A stretch of DNA of 64,000 nucleotides from contig NC_079367.1 of NCBI RefSeq assembly GCF_021018895.1, positions 457,108 through 521,107 on the forward strand, given 5' to 3'. The translations under genes were made by a program, and so were the position numbers. This document shows, one piece after another, positions 1-9,594 of the stretch. This DNA is from Seriola aureovittata. Taxonomy: Eukaryota > Chordata > Actinopteri > Carangiformes > Carangidae. The notes under the pieces were generated by a model that was not told the origin of the DNA, ran no database searches, and was given only the letters and a program-made list of their open reading frames with translations. Numbering within the stretch: position 1 is the first letter of the stretch; every line of letters starts with the position of its first letter.

Positions 1-46
1 AGCAGGAGCAGCAGCGTCCTCTGCTGATTGCAAAGAGATGCCAAAA

Positions 47-155
47 AGCTTACAGCACCTGGTATTCCCAGGCGGTCTCCCATCCAAGTACTAACCAGGC
101 CCGACCCTGCTTGGCTTCCGAGATCGGGCGTGTTCAGAGTGGTATGGCCGTAAGC
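47..155 (-). rRNA. 5S rRNA gene with 10-bp internal deletion (likely pseudogene)
   Basis: The sequence matches a vertebrate 5S rRNA on the minus strand, but it is 109 nt instead of 119. One of two near-identical 10-bp blocks (GAGATCGGAC / GAGATCGGGC on the plus strand, 5S nt 29-48 region) is missing. The internal promoter (box A to box C, nt ~50-97) and the T-run terminator are retained, so it could be transcribed. The RNA would lack part of helix II-III and is probably not functional. Confidence 0.9.
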
Positions 156-430
156 GAGAGGGAGCGCGACAAATACCCTCTTTAAACATGACGATCATGT
201 CCTTCATGCACGAAGCTACGTGTTTATGTCTAGCGCAGGAGCCTTTCCTTTTCAGCGTTTGCTTGTTGCTTTGGCTCTCAACATGTCAACTTTGTAACAT
301 TTTAATACAAAAGTGTCTTTACATTGTGATCTGTGCTGTCCCGTCCCCAAAAGTGCAGCCAGGTGCAGAGTAACAGGTTGTTGAAGCAGGAGCAGCAGCG
401 TCCTCTGCTGATTGCAAAGAGATGCCAAAA

Positions 431-526
431 AGCTTACAGCACCTGGTATTCCCAGGCGGTCTCCCATCCAAGTACTAACCAGGCCCGACCCTGCTTGGCT
501 TCCGAGATCGGACGAGATCGGGCGTG
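431..526 (-). rRNA. 5S rRNA gene, 3' part, interrupted by LINE copy 1
   Basis: This is nt 24-119 of a 5S gene on the minus strand. The remaining 5' 28 nt lie at 6810-6837, beyond the LINE, with the 6-bp overlap being the target duplication. The whole Pol III internal control region lies in this fragment, directly downstream of the LINE poly(A). The gene is disrupted for mature 5S rRNA. Confidence 0.95.
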
Positions 527-540
527 TTTTTTTTTTTTTT

Positions 541-1020
541 ATATTTTATTATCAAAAATATAGCACGATTCTTATTTTACATACATTTAAAGGGCAGACA
601 AACATTAATAAACAAGTTGACAAAACAAAAGACACACAGCCACAATAACACTGAGTGCAAAAAAAAATGTTATGGTTCTGTCTAATAAATCAAATATAAT
701 AAACCAACATAAAACACCCAGCGCGAAGCTATGATTCTACCTATTTAACAAAATAAACCAACATAAAACAACCAGCGCAAAGCTATGATTCTGCTAAGTA
801 AACAAAATAAAACAAACATAAAACAACCAGCACGAAGCTATGGTTCTGCTTAGTAAACAAAATAAACCAACATAAAACAACCAGCGCGAAGCTATGATTC
901 TGCTTTATCTATATGAAACAAACATAAAACAACCATCGCGAAGCTATGATTCTGCTTAGTAAACACAAATACACAAAGTACACACACATAAGACAAACAG
1001 TTCTGCTTACAAAAAAAACC
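541..1020 (-). other. LINE copy 1 3' UTR
   Basis: This is AT-rich non-coding sequence between the ORF2 stop and the poly(A). It contains a ~54-bp tandem repeat (see the separate entry) and a terminal AATAAA just before the A-tail. No gene is seen. In site-specific LINEs the 3' UTR is the part usually recognised by the reverse transcriptase, which is an inference for this copy. Confidence 0.8.
698..965. repeat. 54-bp tandem repeat in LINE copy 1 3' UTR (5 units)
   Basis: The motif AGCTATGATTCTGC recurs at 727, 781, 836, 890 and 942, a spacing of 52-55 bp. Each unit also holds a variant of AAACAACCAGCGCGA. Copy 2 has only four units (12515, 12569, 12624, 12676), so the array has changed by one unit between the two LINEs. 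Confidence 0.9.
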
Positions 1021-4000
1021 TTACATGTTAATAGTGATTGTATTGTTTTCTGTGAATCTGATCAAGCTGTTATGTCTGCTGAAATGTTTATCGAATATGA
1101 CTGGGTCTGCTGTAAATACTGTTTTGAGATGTGTTGAAACTGTGTTTTTGAAGAAGTGTATGATATTTATGGTTTTCTTGTCGTAGAGTGCAATGTTCCT
1201 TCTTATCCATATGGCTTTCCTGGCTATTGTGAGGATTGTGTTTATGAGTGTTATGTTTTGTTTTGCATGTTTTTTTGTGAGCCCAAATGTCCAGTTCCAT
1301 TTCCAGTCTACATTCCTGTGTGGTGTGTAATTACAGTGTGTTTTCAGTATTGTTTTGACTAAGTTTTGTAAAGGTATGGTGTGTGTACATGAAAAAAGTA
1401 AGTGATCTAAATCTTCTGGTTGGTTATTACAAACTGCACATGTCCGTGAATACTTATCTTTGTTGATCTGGTGTAGTCTGATTCCGGTGTATATTCTTCT
1501 GTGCCTTATGTTGTAGTCCATGCTTATTGTCTTGCTGTCCATTAGTGGTGTGTCCAAAAAAGTCCATATTGAAGAGATGTCCATGTCCGGGTATGATGTT
1601 TTCCAGTGTTTTTCTGCTGTGGGGGGCCTTTGAATATGTTGGATGAGCAACCGGTACCAGGTCCTTGTTTTTATTTCCTTTAAGTCATTTTCCTTGTCCT
1701 TTATTTTGTGCTGGAACTGGGGAAAGGCGGCTCCGTTTCCCCTCTCTTTTTGTTTTAAAAGGTCACGCCATGTAGGATCCAGGGCCTGTTCAAATTTCCC
1801 CTTTAGTTTTCTTACATTTTCTTTTCTATAATTAACCTTCTTTGTTTTCAGTTTCTCACACACTAAATTGACATTAAAACACCCGCTCCCATCCACTACA
1901 TCACCCACCCTGGTCAACCCAGCGGCTCTCATAGGGCCGCTGATTAGAACCCTTCCCCCACACATGAAAAAAGGACAGTCAAGGAGAGGTAACTGCAGCA
2001 CATGCTCTTTATTACTGCACTTAGGCCAGAGGTGGGGCAGAATTTTGTCCCATGCCTCAAGTACCTCCTGGTAGAAGCCAGGTAGGCGGCTCCTGGCCAT
2101 CCCGGGGAGGAGGGCGCACAGGTTGTACGCGTCTCTCTCCCCGTAATCGGCCAGGTAGCTCGCCATCCAGTCCTCCCAGGGGTACTGCCGTTCCAAGTCA
2201 AGAAAATTCCTAATAATTTTGACCCTGAGTGCGTCTTTTTTTGCACTGATGTCAATTAGTCCTAGACCCCCCTCCCTTTTATTAGAAATTAGCACACTGT
2301 GAGCAATCGAATTTCCCTTTCCTCTCCATAGGAAGGAGGAGATTGCTGCTTTCAGTGAATTTAGGGCCCATTGCGGCAGCTCACAGGTTCCCAAAATGTG
2401 ATTGATTTTTGACAGTATCAGAGCATTAACTACAATTACCTTTCCTTTCAATGTCAAACCCCTACTCTTCCATAAATTTAAAATATTCTGTATTTTCCCT
2501 AAAACTTCCCTCCACCCTCTGTCCCTATCCTCACCCTCGTGCCCCCCTATATACACTCCCAGTATCTTCCTGCACCCATTGTTCACACAAAAACCCCATT
2601 TATTTACAATGTTTTGATCCTGTCCTAATGTTCCTAACTCTGATTTGTGAATGTTGATTTTGGCTCCTGATGCTGCACTGTATGTTTTGAAGTGATCTAA
2701 AATTCTGTCTATACATTCCCCTGATTTAACTGTGATGGTTATGTCGTCTGCATACTGGGTTATTTTAACTGTTCTGTTTGCTGGTGTGTTTATTCCTAAA
2801 ATATGTTTGTCTTGTAGTATTGCTTGTGCTAGTGGTTCTGTTACTATACTGTAAAGCAGGGCTGACAGAGGGCAGCCCTGCCTTACTGATCTTCCTATCC
2901 TAAAGCTATCTGTTAAAAACCCATTACATTTAATTACACTCCGAGCATCTGTATACAATAATTTCACCCATTCAATAAACCCGTCACCATAACCCATTTT
3001 CCCCAATACCTTGAACAGAAAATTGTGCTCCACCCTGTCAAAAGCTTTTTCTAAGTCTATTGTGAGCAAATGGCCCCCCTGTACCTTCATCCCTCTTACT
3101 GTGTCTCTGATTGTGTGTAATGAGTCCTGTATATCTCGGTTTGGGATGCTATATGCTTGATTTGTGCTAATTACTTGATCTAATGTTTGTTTCAGTCTAT
3201 TTGCCAGTGTTTTTGTCAAAATTTTGTAATCTGTGTTTAGAAGGCTTATGGGTCTGTAGTTGCTTATGTTGTTCCTGTCTCCTTTGTTCTTATATATTAA
3301 AGTTATAATACCTTTTGTCAATGATTCTGGTGTCCGTTTATTGTCCTGAATTGCTTGATAGAGGTCCAGCAACAGGGGGGCCATCTGCTCACTGAAAGCC
3401 ATGTAGAAGTCGGCCGTTAGGCCGTCACTTCCTGGACTTTTGTTTTTGTTTAGATTTTTGATTGCGTTTTCTATTTCTTTTATCGTTAATTTGCTATCAC
3501 ACCACATTTTATCTTCCTTGTTTATCTTCCTGTCTATGTAAGAGATTATTTCTTCAGTTTTCCTTATATCGCTGCCTTCTTTTTTGAACAGGTTTTTGTA
3601 GTATTCTGTTATGATTTCGAGTATTTTTATCTTGTCTTTTTGGATGTTATTGTCTTTATCTTTCAGTTCTTCAATTATGGTTTTCTTCTGTTTTTGTTTT
3701 TCTAGCCCCAAAAAAAACGCTGTACATTTTTCCCCCTCTACTAAATTTTGAAACCTGCATCTAATTGCTGCCCCTTTGCATTTTTTTCTTTCTATATTAT
3801 TTAATTGATTTTTATATAATTCATACTTCCCACAGTCTCTATTTCCTTGGTTATCTAGTAATATCAGTTCATCTTCTAGTTTCTTCCTGATGTTTTGTTC
3901 TTCCTGTTTTTCTTTCCATCTTTCCTCTTTACTAAAATTAATACTTAATCTTTTGATTCTTTCTTTTACAGTATCCCATTTTTCTATATAATTATTATCT

Positions 4001-4812
4001 ATTAGCATTTCTGTTCTTGCATAATTCAGTAGTTTTTTTATTTTTTTTATATATACTGGGTTTGATAGGAGACTGGAGTTAAGACACCAGGAGCCTCCTC
4101 CCCTGATCTCTCCCCCTGTCCCCAGCTGACACACCACTGTGGCGTGGTCGCTCCAAGAATTGAAAGAATAAGATACTCTTTTAATTTGCTTAATTGTATC
4201 AGTTGCAGCCAGGCATAGGTCAATTCTTGATTGTTTTAGCTTCCCTTTTACTATCTGCCTCCTGGAAAATTCTCTTTTAAATTTGTTTTCTATTCTCCAT
4301 ATATCTAATAAATTATAATTGTGCATTAATTCATATAATGTGAATCTACTCATATCATTTTTATATACATTATTAACTGAGATATCGGCTTTTGATAACA
4401 CAGTATTAAAATCTCCTATGATTATTGTTCTATTATTTATCCATCTACCTAATTTGTTAAACATTTCTTTCCTCTCCTTTTCACAGTTACTGGCATATAT
4501 ATTAATTATTCTAAAGGTACTATTATTTACTATCATATCTATAATTAATATTCTACCTTCATTATCCTTATATATTAGTTTACTATTTTCTATCATATTA
4601 GTATTTATTATAGTAGCTATTCCACATGATTTATTAGTGCCATTATTATAATATATTTCCCCTTTATATATCTTTGTTGCTGCTTTTAAGCTGTCCTCAT
4701 CCCATCTTGTCTCCTGGAGACATAGGACATCGCAGGCTGGATTACTTAATATATTTTTCATCCTGCCACAAGTGCGGAGACCATTGATGTTCAGGGAGTG
4801 CAGCAGCAACAT
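1021..4812 (-). CDS. LINE ORF2: endonuclease-reverse transcriptase (copy 1)
   Basis: This predicted 1263-aa protein starts at the ATG at 4812. The frame is open to a GTG at 4839, but an ATG start gives the N-terminus expected of an apurinic-type endonuclease. Endonuclease signatures run from residue 7 (LNINGL), with Glu34 in CLQETRW, GDFN at 133-136, Asp198 and SDH at 221-223. The reverse transcriptase spans about 440-800: SPGSDG at 459, RPISLLN at 520, DLEKAFD at 586-592, RQGCPLS at 644, and the catalytic YADD at 687-690. A C-terminal CX2CX8HX4C knuckle lies at 1125-1142. The enzyme nicks the target and primes cDNA synthesis from the nick. The frame is uninterrupted, and it differs from copy 2 at only residues 235, 1030, 1046 and 1263. 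The ATG lies 19 nt after the ORF1 stop, which suggests linked translation (inferred). Confidence 0.95.
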   Translation of the reverse strand: MLLLHSLNINGLRTCGRMKNILSNPACDVLCLQETRWDEDSLKAATKIYKGEIYYNNGTNKSCGIATIINTNMIENSKLIYKDNEGRILIIDMIVNNSTFRIINIYASNCEKERKEMFNKLGRWINNRTIIIGDFNTVLSKADISVNNVYKNDMSRFTLYELMHNYNLLDIWRIENKFKREFSRRQIVKGKLKQSRIDLCLAATDTIKQIKRVSYSFNSWSDHATVVCQLGTGGEIRGGGSWCLNSSLLSNPVYIKKIKKLLNYARTEMLIDNNYIEKWDTVKERIKRLSINFSKEERWKEKQEEQNIRKKLEDELILLDNQGNRDCGKYELYKNQLNNIERKKCKGAAIRCRFQNLVEGEKCTAFFLGLEKQKQKKTIIEELKDKDNNIQKDKIKILEIITEYYKNLFKKEGSDIRKTEEIISYIDRKINKEDKMWCDSKLTIKEIENAIKNLNKNKSPGSDGLTADFYMAFSEQMAPLLLDLYQAIQDNKRTPESLTKGIITLIYKNKGDRNNISNYRPISLLNTDYKILTKTLANRLKQTLDQVISTNQAYSIPNRDIQDSLHTIRDTVRGMKVQGGHLLTIDLEKAFDRVEHNFLFKVLGKMGYGDGFIEWVKLLYTDARSVIKCNGFLTDSFRIGRSVRQGCPLSALLYSIVTEPLAQAILQDKHILGINTPANRTVKITQYADDITITVKSGECIDRILDHFKTYSAASGAKINIHKSELGTLGQDQNIVNKWGFCVNNGCRKILGVYIGGHEGEDRDRGWREVLGKIQNILNLWKSRGLTLKGKVIVVNALILSKINHILGTCELPQWALNSLKAAISSFLWRGKGNSIAHSVLISNKREGGLGLIDISAKKDALRVKIIRNFLDLERQYPWEDWMASYLADYGERDAYNLCALLPGMARSRLPGFYQEVLEAWDKILPHLWPKCSNKEHVLQLPLLDCPFFMCGGRVLISGPMRAAGLTRVGDVVDGSGCFNVNLVCEKLKTKKVNYRKENVRKLKGKFEQALDPTWRDLLKQKERGNGAAFPQFQHKIKDKENDLKEIKTRTWYRLLIQHIQRPPTAEKHWKTSYPDMDISSIWTFLDTPLMDSKTISMDYNIRHRRIYTGIRLHQINKDKYSRTCAVCNNQPEDLDHLLFSCTHTIPLQNLVKTILKTHCNYTPHRNVDWKWNWTFGLTKKHAKQNITLINTILTIARKAIWIRRNIALYDKKTINIIHFFKNTVSTHLKTVFTADPVIFDKHFSRHNSLIRFTENNTITINM

Positions 4813-4831
4813 TGTAACAAAAAAATGTTTT

Positions 4832-6598
4832 TTAAACACCTAGTTTATTCATCGTTCTTTTTTCTTTCTTCCTTTTCTTAGTTCTAGCGGCTATAGTAGA
4901 GGTGTGCTGCTTCCTGATGCTCTGGATGGTGGCGACGTCCATCTCAGAGTCACCGTCTGATTCCCCCTGCTGAGTCGGGGAGGTCGAGGCCGGCGCTCTG
5001 GGGGGTGCGGCTGCCGCCTGCTGCAGATCGCTCAGAGTCTCCCCCACGTCCATCGATTCCAGGGCAATGGACGGCTCCGGCCCCTCTGCGAGCCCGTTTC
5101 CGCCCTTGCCCTTTCCTCTCTCTCGGGGACCAGAGTTTACACTCAGCCCGTCTCTGCTCTCGACCAGCTTTGTGGCCAGGCTCTGTGCGGCTTTTGCGAG
5201 GCTTGTAGCCCTCCGCTGGGGGAGACCCTCTCTGTCAGCCGCTTCCACGGTGCCGCTGCCCCCCTCACCGGCCTCTTCTCCTTCCTCCTCCTCCTCACTC
5301 ATGTCCTCCGCCTCTGTTGACGGTGCCTCCGATCCGGACCCCGCCACAACATCAGACTCACTGTAATTACAGCTACATTCCTCCATCAGGTTGCAGCACA
5401 CCTCACATTTTTTAATCTTTTTTTGTTGGCTGCTGCACTCCCTCGCATAATGTCCCTGGACTCCGCACTTGTGACAGGAGAACTCCGGACAATCTCTCAG
5501 GATGTGCCCCGGCTGGAGGCACATCCTGCAAACTTTTGCTTGTCTGTCGTGTATCACACGGAAGTATTCAGGTCCCATTACTGTTTCAAACCGCGCTGAA
5601 TACGGTAACGATTGCACCTTGTCATTAAATTTAACTTTTAAAAACCTCGTCCCGTCCGCTACTTGTGTGCCCGGCCACATCCTCCTTCTAATAGCGGATG
5701 CAGCCGATACACCCCATCCCTCAAGCTTTTGCATGATTTCATCGTCTGTGATATACGCAGGTAAGTTTAGAAAGGAAACCATTAACTCATCGTTACAAAG
5801 GTTTTTTACTAAAATGCTTGTGTTACCTATTTTGAAACCGTCTAGGAGCCGCTCCTTCCCCTTGGCATGAGACATAGTTATCTCATACGTCCTGGCACCG
5901 GTCGCTCTGCAGGCAATAAGCCCCCCACACAGAGCTCGGATGGCTCTCATGAGTTCCAGCACCGGGACCTCGTCTTGTCCGGTCACTTCCAGGCTCGCTG
6001 TTAATTCTCGATCGTATATATTCCCAACTGCGTGCTTTGTTGTTTCTTGTCTCTGCTGTCTCTCACCGACTGCTCCAGTCTCTCTCTCCTCTCCGCCGCT
6101 CGCCTCTCGCTCGCCCGCCGCTGCTGCTTTCTCTCTCTCTCCTCTCCGCCGCTCGCCTCTCGCTCGCCCGCCGCTGCTGCTTTCTCTCTCTCTCCCGCCG
6201 CTGCTCTCTCCCTCTCCGCCGCCGCTCTCGGAGCTCCATGGAGTCCCGGCCTGGTCCGATCTCCATCTCCGCTCTCCCTCACGGCTCCTCCGGTCTCGCT
6301 CCTCCGTCCTCTGCCCGTTGCAGCTGTCATTGCTGCTCGCCGCTCTCTCTCCTCTCTCTCTCCTCTCTCTCTCCTCTCGCCGGCGCCGTCATCGCTGAAT
6401 CAGCTGTTCCCGTGCTCTCTTCGCTACTTTTTTTTTCAAACTCTTTCTTCTGACTCTCTGTTCTTTTGTTTCGACTACTTCCCACTCATTCATTTCTTTC
6501 TCCGCTACAACTTGACTTAATTTATGTCCGTGATCCATTTCCGTAATTAATGAGCCATTTCCCGCTTCCGTCACCATTAAATCCGTCCGAGAAAACAT
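4832..6598 (-). pseudogene. LINE ORF1, frameshifted (copy 1)
   Basis: This is the nucleic-acid-binding ORF1 of the LINE. From the ATG at 6598 the frame runs only 69 codons to a stop at 6389. Compared with copy 2, a T-run is one base shorter at about 6428-6436, a CT-rich 11-bp unit is present one extra time near 6345-6375, and 53 bp are tandemly duplicated at about 6091-6196. The three indels sum to +63, so the downstream frame (from about 5986 to the stop at 4832) is the normal one. It encodes two CCHC knuckles, an acidic Glu-rich stretch and a basic C-terminus. The intact protein is therefore not made from one start here. A homopolymer sequencing error could account for one of the three changes. 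Confidence 0.85.
6091..6196. repeat. 53-bp tandem duplication in ORF1 of LINE copy 1
   Basis: The CT/GC-rich block starting CTCCGCCGCTCGCCT at 6091 is repeated from 6144. Copy 2 has a single version near 17824. The length, 53 bp, is not a multiple of three and shifts the reading frame. Confidence 0.88.
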
Positions 6599-6809
6599 GA
6601 AAAAAAAACTCAAATAAGCCTCCCCCGAACAGTAAAACTGCCGGGGGGAATGTCCAAACAAATAAACAAACAAAGGATGCACGGAAAAGTAAGATGTAAT
6701 GAAAAAAGAAAGAAGAATGAACTAAGGGAAGTAGAAAAAAAACAGAGGTCCGCGATCCTCTCTCCTCTCTCTCACACAGGTATTGCCGACTCACGTTTGA
6801 CTCACGCAT
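6599..6809 (-). other. LINE copy 1 5' UTR
   Basis: About 210 nt lie between the 5' junction with the 5S gene and the first ATG of ORF1. The region has no convincing gene. On the minus strand it begins directly after the first 28 nt of the 5S gene, so the LINE 5' end lies ~30 nt downstream of the normal 5S start and its upstream TTTAAA element. Whether that drives LINE transcription is not known. Confidence 0.7.
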
Positions 6810-6837
6810 GCGTGTTCAGAGTGGTATGGCCGTAAGC
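6810..6837 (-). rRNA. 5S rRNA gene, 5' 28 nt, separated by LINE copy 1
   Basis: This is nt 1-28 of the 5S gene whose remainder lies at 431-526. The first six plus-strand bases (GCGTGT) are the target-site duplication. It carries no internal promoter. Confidence 0.93.
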
Positions 6838-7108
6838 GAGAGGGAGCGCGACAAATACCCTCTTTAAACATGACGATCATGTCCTTCATGCACGAAGCTA
6901 CGTGTTTATGTCTAGCGCAGGAGCCTTTCCTTTTCAGCGTTTGCTTGTTGCTTTGGCTCTCAACATGTCAACTTTGTAACATTTTAATACAAAAGTGTCT
7001 TTACATTGTGATCTGTGCTGTCCCGTCCCCAAAAGTGCAGCCAGGTGCAGAGTAACAGGTTGTTGAAGCAGGAGCAGCAGCGTCCTCTGCTGATTGCAAA
7101 GAGATGCC

Positions 7109-7113
7109 AAAAA
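7109..7113 (-). terminator. Pol III terminator of a 5S gene (representative)
   Basis: Five T residues on the minus strand overlap the last base of the 5S gene at 7113. The same run follows every unit at the equivalent position. Runs of four or more T are the usual Pol III stop. Confidence 0.85.
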
Positions 7114-7231
7114 GCTTACAGCACCTGGTATTCCCAGGCGGTCTCCCATCCAAGTACTAACCAGGCCCGACCCTGCTTGGCTTCCGAGATCGGACGAGAT
7201 CGGGCGTGTTCAGAGTGGTATGGCCGTAAGC
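7113..7231 (-). rRNA. 5S rRNA gene
   Basis: This is a complete 119-nt 5S rRNA, the small RNA of the large ribosomal subunit, transcribed by RNA polymerase III from an internal promoter. It begins GCTTACGGCC and ends GCTGTAAGCT on the minus strand, and box A, the intermediate element and box C are intact. It is the first whole gene upstream of LINE copy 1 and serves as the reference for the other units. Confidence 0.97.
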
Positions 7232-7256
7232 GAGAGGGAGCGCGACAAATACCCTC

Positions 7257-7262
7257 TTTAAA
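7257..7262 (-). promoter_or_regulatory. TATA-like upstream element of 5S gene (representative)
   Basis: TTTAAA lies at -31 to -26 relative to the 5S start at 7231 and is conserved in all units. Fish 5S spacers commonly hold a TATA-like element near -28 that assists Pol III initiation. Confidence 0.65.
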
Positions 7263-7506
7263 CATGACGATCATGTCCTTCATGCACGAAGCTACGTGTT
7301 TATGTCTAGCGCAGGAGCCTTTCCTTTTCAGCGTTTGCTTGTTGCTTTGGCTCTCAACATGTCAACTTTGTAACATTTTAATACAAAAGTGTCTTTACAT
7401 TGTGATCTGTGCTGTCCCGTCCCCAAAAGTGCAGCCAGGTGCAGAGTAACAGGTTGTTGAAGCAGGAGCAGCAGCGTCCTCTGCTGATTGCAAAGAGATG
7501 CCAAAA

Positions 7507-7625
7507 AGCTTACAGCACCTGGTATTCCCAGGCGGTCTCCCATCCAAGTACTAACCAGGCCCGACCCTGCTTGGCTTCCGAGATCGGACGAGATCGGGCG
7601 TGTTCAGAGTGGTATGGCCGTAAGC
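7507..7625 (-). rRNA. 5S rRNA gene
   Basis: Complete 119-nt copy, identical to the gene at 7113-7231 as read, with TTTAAA upstream and a T-run after it. Confidence 0.97.
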
Positions 7626-7900
7626 GAGAGGGAGCGCGACAAATACCCTCTTTAAACATGACGATCATGTCCTTCATGCACGAAGCTACGTGTTTATGTC
7701 TAGCGCAGGAGCCTTTCCTTTTCAGCGTTTGCTTGTTGCTTTGGCTCTCAACATGTCAACTTTGTAACATTTTAATACAAAAGTGTCTTTACATTGTGAT
7801 CTGTGCTGTCCCGTCCCCAAAAGTGCAGCCAGGTGCAGAGTAACAGGTTGTTGAAGCAGGAGCAGCAGCGTCCTCTGCTGATTGCAAAGAGATGCCAAAA

Positions 7901-8019
7901 AGCTTACAGCACCTGGTATTCCCAGGCGGTCTCCCATCCAAGTACTAACCAGGCCCGACCCTGCTTGGCTTCCGAGATCGGACGAGATCGGGCGTGTTCA
8001 GAGTGGTATGGCCGTAAGC
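7901..8019 (-). rRNA. 5S rRNA gene
   Basis: Complete 119-nt copy with an intact internal promoter. The spacer on its right carries one A-to-G change (CCCCGAAAG) seen again in later units. Confidence 0.97.
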
Positions 8020-8294
8020 GAGAGGGAGCGCGACAAATACCCTCTTTAAACATGACGATCATGTCCTTCATGCACGAAGCTACGTGTTTATGTCTAGCGC
8101 AGGAGCCTTTCCTTTTCAGCGTTTGCTTGTTGCTTTGGCTCTCAACATGTCAACTTTGTAACATTTTAATACAAAAGTGTCTTTACATTGTGATCTGTGC
8201 TGTCCCGTCCCCGAAAGTGCAGCCAGGTGCAGAGTAACAGGTTGTTGAAGCAGGAGCAGCAGCGTCCTCTGCTGATTGCAAAGAGATGCCAAAA

Positions 8295-8413
8295 AGCTTA
8301 CAGCACCTGGTATTCCCAGGCGGTCTCCCATCCAAGTACTAACCAGGCCCGACCCTGCTTGGCTTCCGAGATCGGACGAGATCGGGCGTGTTCAGAGTGG
8401 TATGGCCGTAAGC
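8295..8413 (-). rRNA. 5S rRNA gene
   Basis: Complete 119-nt copy. The downstream spacer on its left has the CCCCGAAAG variant. Confidence 0.97.
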
Positions 8414-8687
8414 GAGAGGGAGCGCGACAAATACCCTCTTTAAACATGACGATCATGTCCTTCATGCACGAAGCTACGTGTTTATGTCTAGCGCAGGAGC
8501 CTTTCCTTTTCAGCGTTTGCTTGTTGCTTTGGCTCTCAACATGTCAACTTTGTAACATTTTAATACAAAAGTGTCTTTACATTGTGATCTGTGCTGTCCG
8601 TCCCCAAAAGTGCAGCCAGGTGCAGAGTAACAGGTTGTTGAAGCAGGAGCAGCAGCGTCCTCTGCTGATTGCAAAGAGATGCCAAAA

Positions 8688-8806
8688 AGCTTACAGCACC
8701 TGGTATTCCCAGGCGGTCTCCCATCCAAGTACTAACCAGGCCCGACCCTGCTTGGCTTCCGAGATCGGACGAGATCGGGCGTGTTCAGAGTGGTATGGCC
8801 GTAAGC
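8688..8806 (-). rRNA. 5S rRNA gene
   Basis: Complete 119-nt copy. The unit is 393 bp because one C is missing in the spacer (GCTGTCCGTCCCC). Confidence 0.97.
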
Positions 8807-9081
8807 GAGAGGGAGCGCGACAAATACCCTCTTTAAACATGACGATCATGTCCTTCATGCACGAAGCTACGTGTTTATGTCTAGCGCAGGAGCCTTTCCT
8901 TTTCAGCGTTTGCTTGTTGCTTTGGCTCTCAACATGTCAACTTTGTAACATTTTAATACAAAAGTGTCTTTACATTGTGATCTGTGCTGTCCCGTCCCCA
9001 AAAGTGCAGCCAGGTGCAGAGTAACAGGTTGTTGAAGCAGGAGCAGCAGCGTCCTCTGCTGATTGCAAAGAGATGCCAAAA

Positions 9082-9200
9082 AGCTTACAGCACCTGGTAT
9101 TCCCAGGCGGTCTCCCATCCAAGTACTAACCAGGCCCGACCCTGCTTGGCTTCCGAGATCGGACGAGATCGGGCGTGTTCAGAGTGGTATGGCCGTAAGC
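9082..9200 (-). rRNA. 5S rRNA gene
   Basis: Complete 119-nt copy with no differences from the reference unit seen in the gene. Confidence 0.97.
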
Positions 9201-9475
9201 GAGAGGGAGCGCGACAAATACCCTCTTTAAACATGACGATCATGTCCTTCATGCACGAAGCTACGTGTTCATGTCTAGCGCAGGAGCCTTTCCTTTTCAG
9301 CGTTTGCTTGTTGCTTTGGCTCTCAACATGTCAACTTTGTAACATTTTAATACAAAAGTGTCTTTACATTGTGATCTGTGCTGTCCCGTCCCCGAAAGTG
9401 CAGCCAGGTGCAGAGTAACAGGTTGTTGAAGCAGGAGCAGCAGCGTCCTCTGCTGATTGCAAAGAGATGCCAAAA

Positions 9476-9594
9476 AGCTTACAGCACCTGGTATTCCCAG
9501 GCGGTCTCCCATCCAAGTACTAACCAGGCCCGACCCTGCTTGGCTTCCGAGATCGGACGAGATCGGGCGTGTTCAGAGTGGTATGGCCGCAAGC
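9476..9594 (-). rRNA. 5S rRNA gene, nt 5 variant
   Basis: 119-nt copy with A-to-G at nt 5 (GCTTGCGGCC), inside the terminal helix I. The rest matches the reference. Confidence 0.95.

Larger units (their letters stand above)
1..526 (-). repeat. 5S rDNA tandem array, left segment
   Basis: This is the left end of the 394-bp 5S unit array. It holds one 10-bp-deleted 5S gene, one full 275-bp spacer, and the 3' 96 nt of a second 5S gene cut by a LINE. Spacer landmarks that recur in every unit are TTTAAA just upstream of the gene and a T-run terminator after it. Transcription is on the minus strand. Confidence 0.95.
527..6809 (-). mobile_element. 5S rRNA-targeted LINE, copy 1 (Tx1/Mutsu-like non-LTR retrotransposon)
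   Basis: This is a full-length non-LTR element on the minus strand. Its 5' end is near 6809 and its 3' poly(A) is at 527-540 (14 nt), preceded by AATAAA. It encodes ORF1 with CCHC knuckles and ORF2 with endonuclease and reverse transcriptase. It is inserted inside a 5S gene. GCGTGT (plus strand) occurs on both sides (522-527 and 6810-6815), a 6-bp target-site duplication equal to 5S nt 23-28 (ACACGC). Fish Tx1-clade elements called Mutsu are known to use 5S genes as target. The assignment to that lineage rests on target and architecture and was not searched. ORF2 is intact and ORF1 is frameshifted, so this copy is probably not autonomous. A near-identical copy lies at 12315-18480. Confidence 0.92.
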
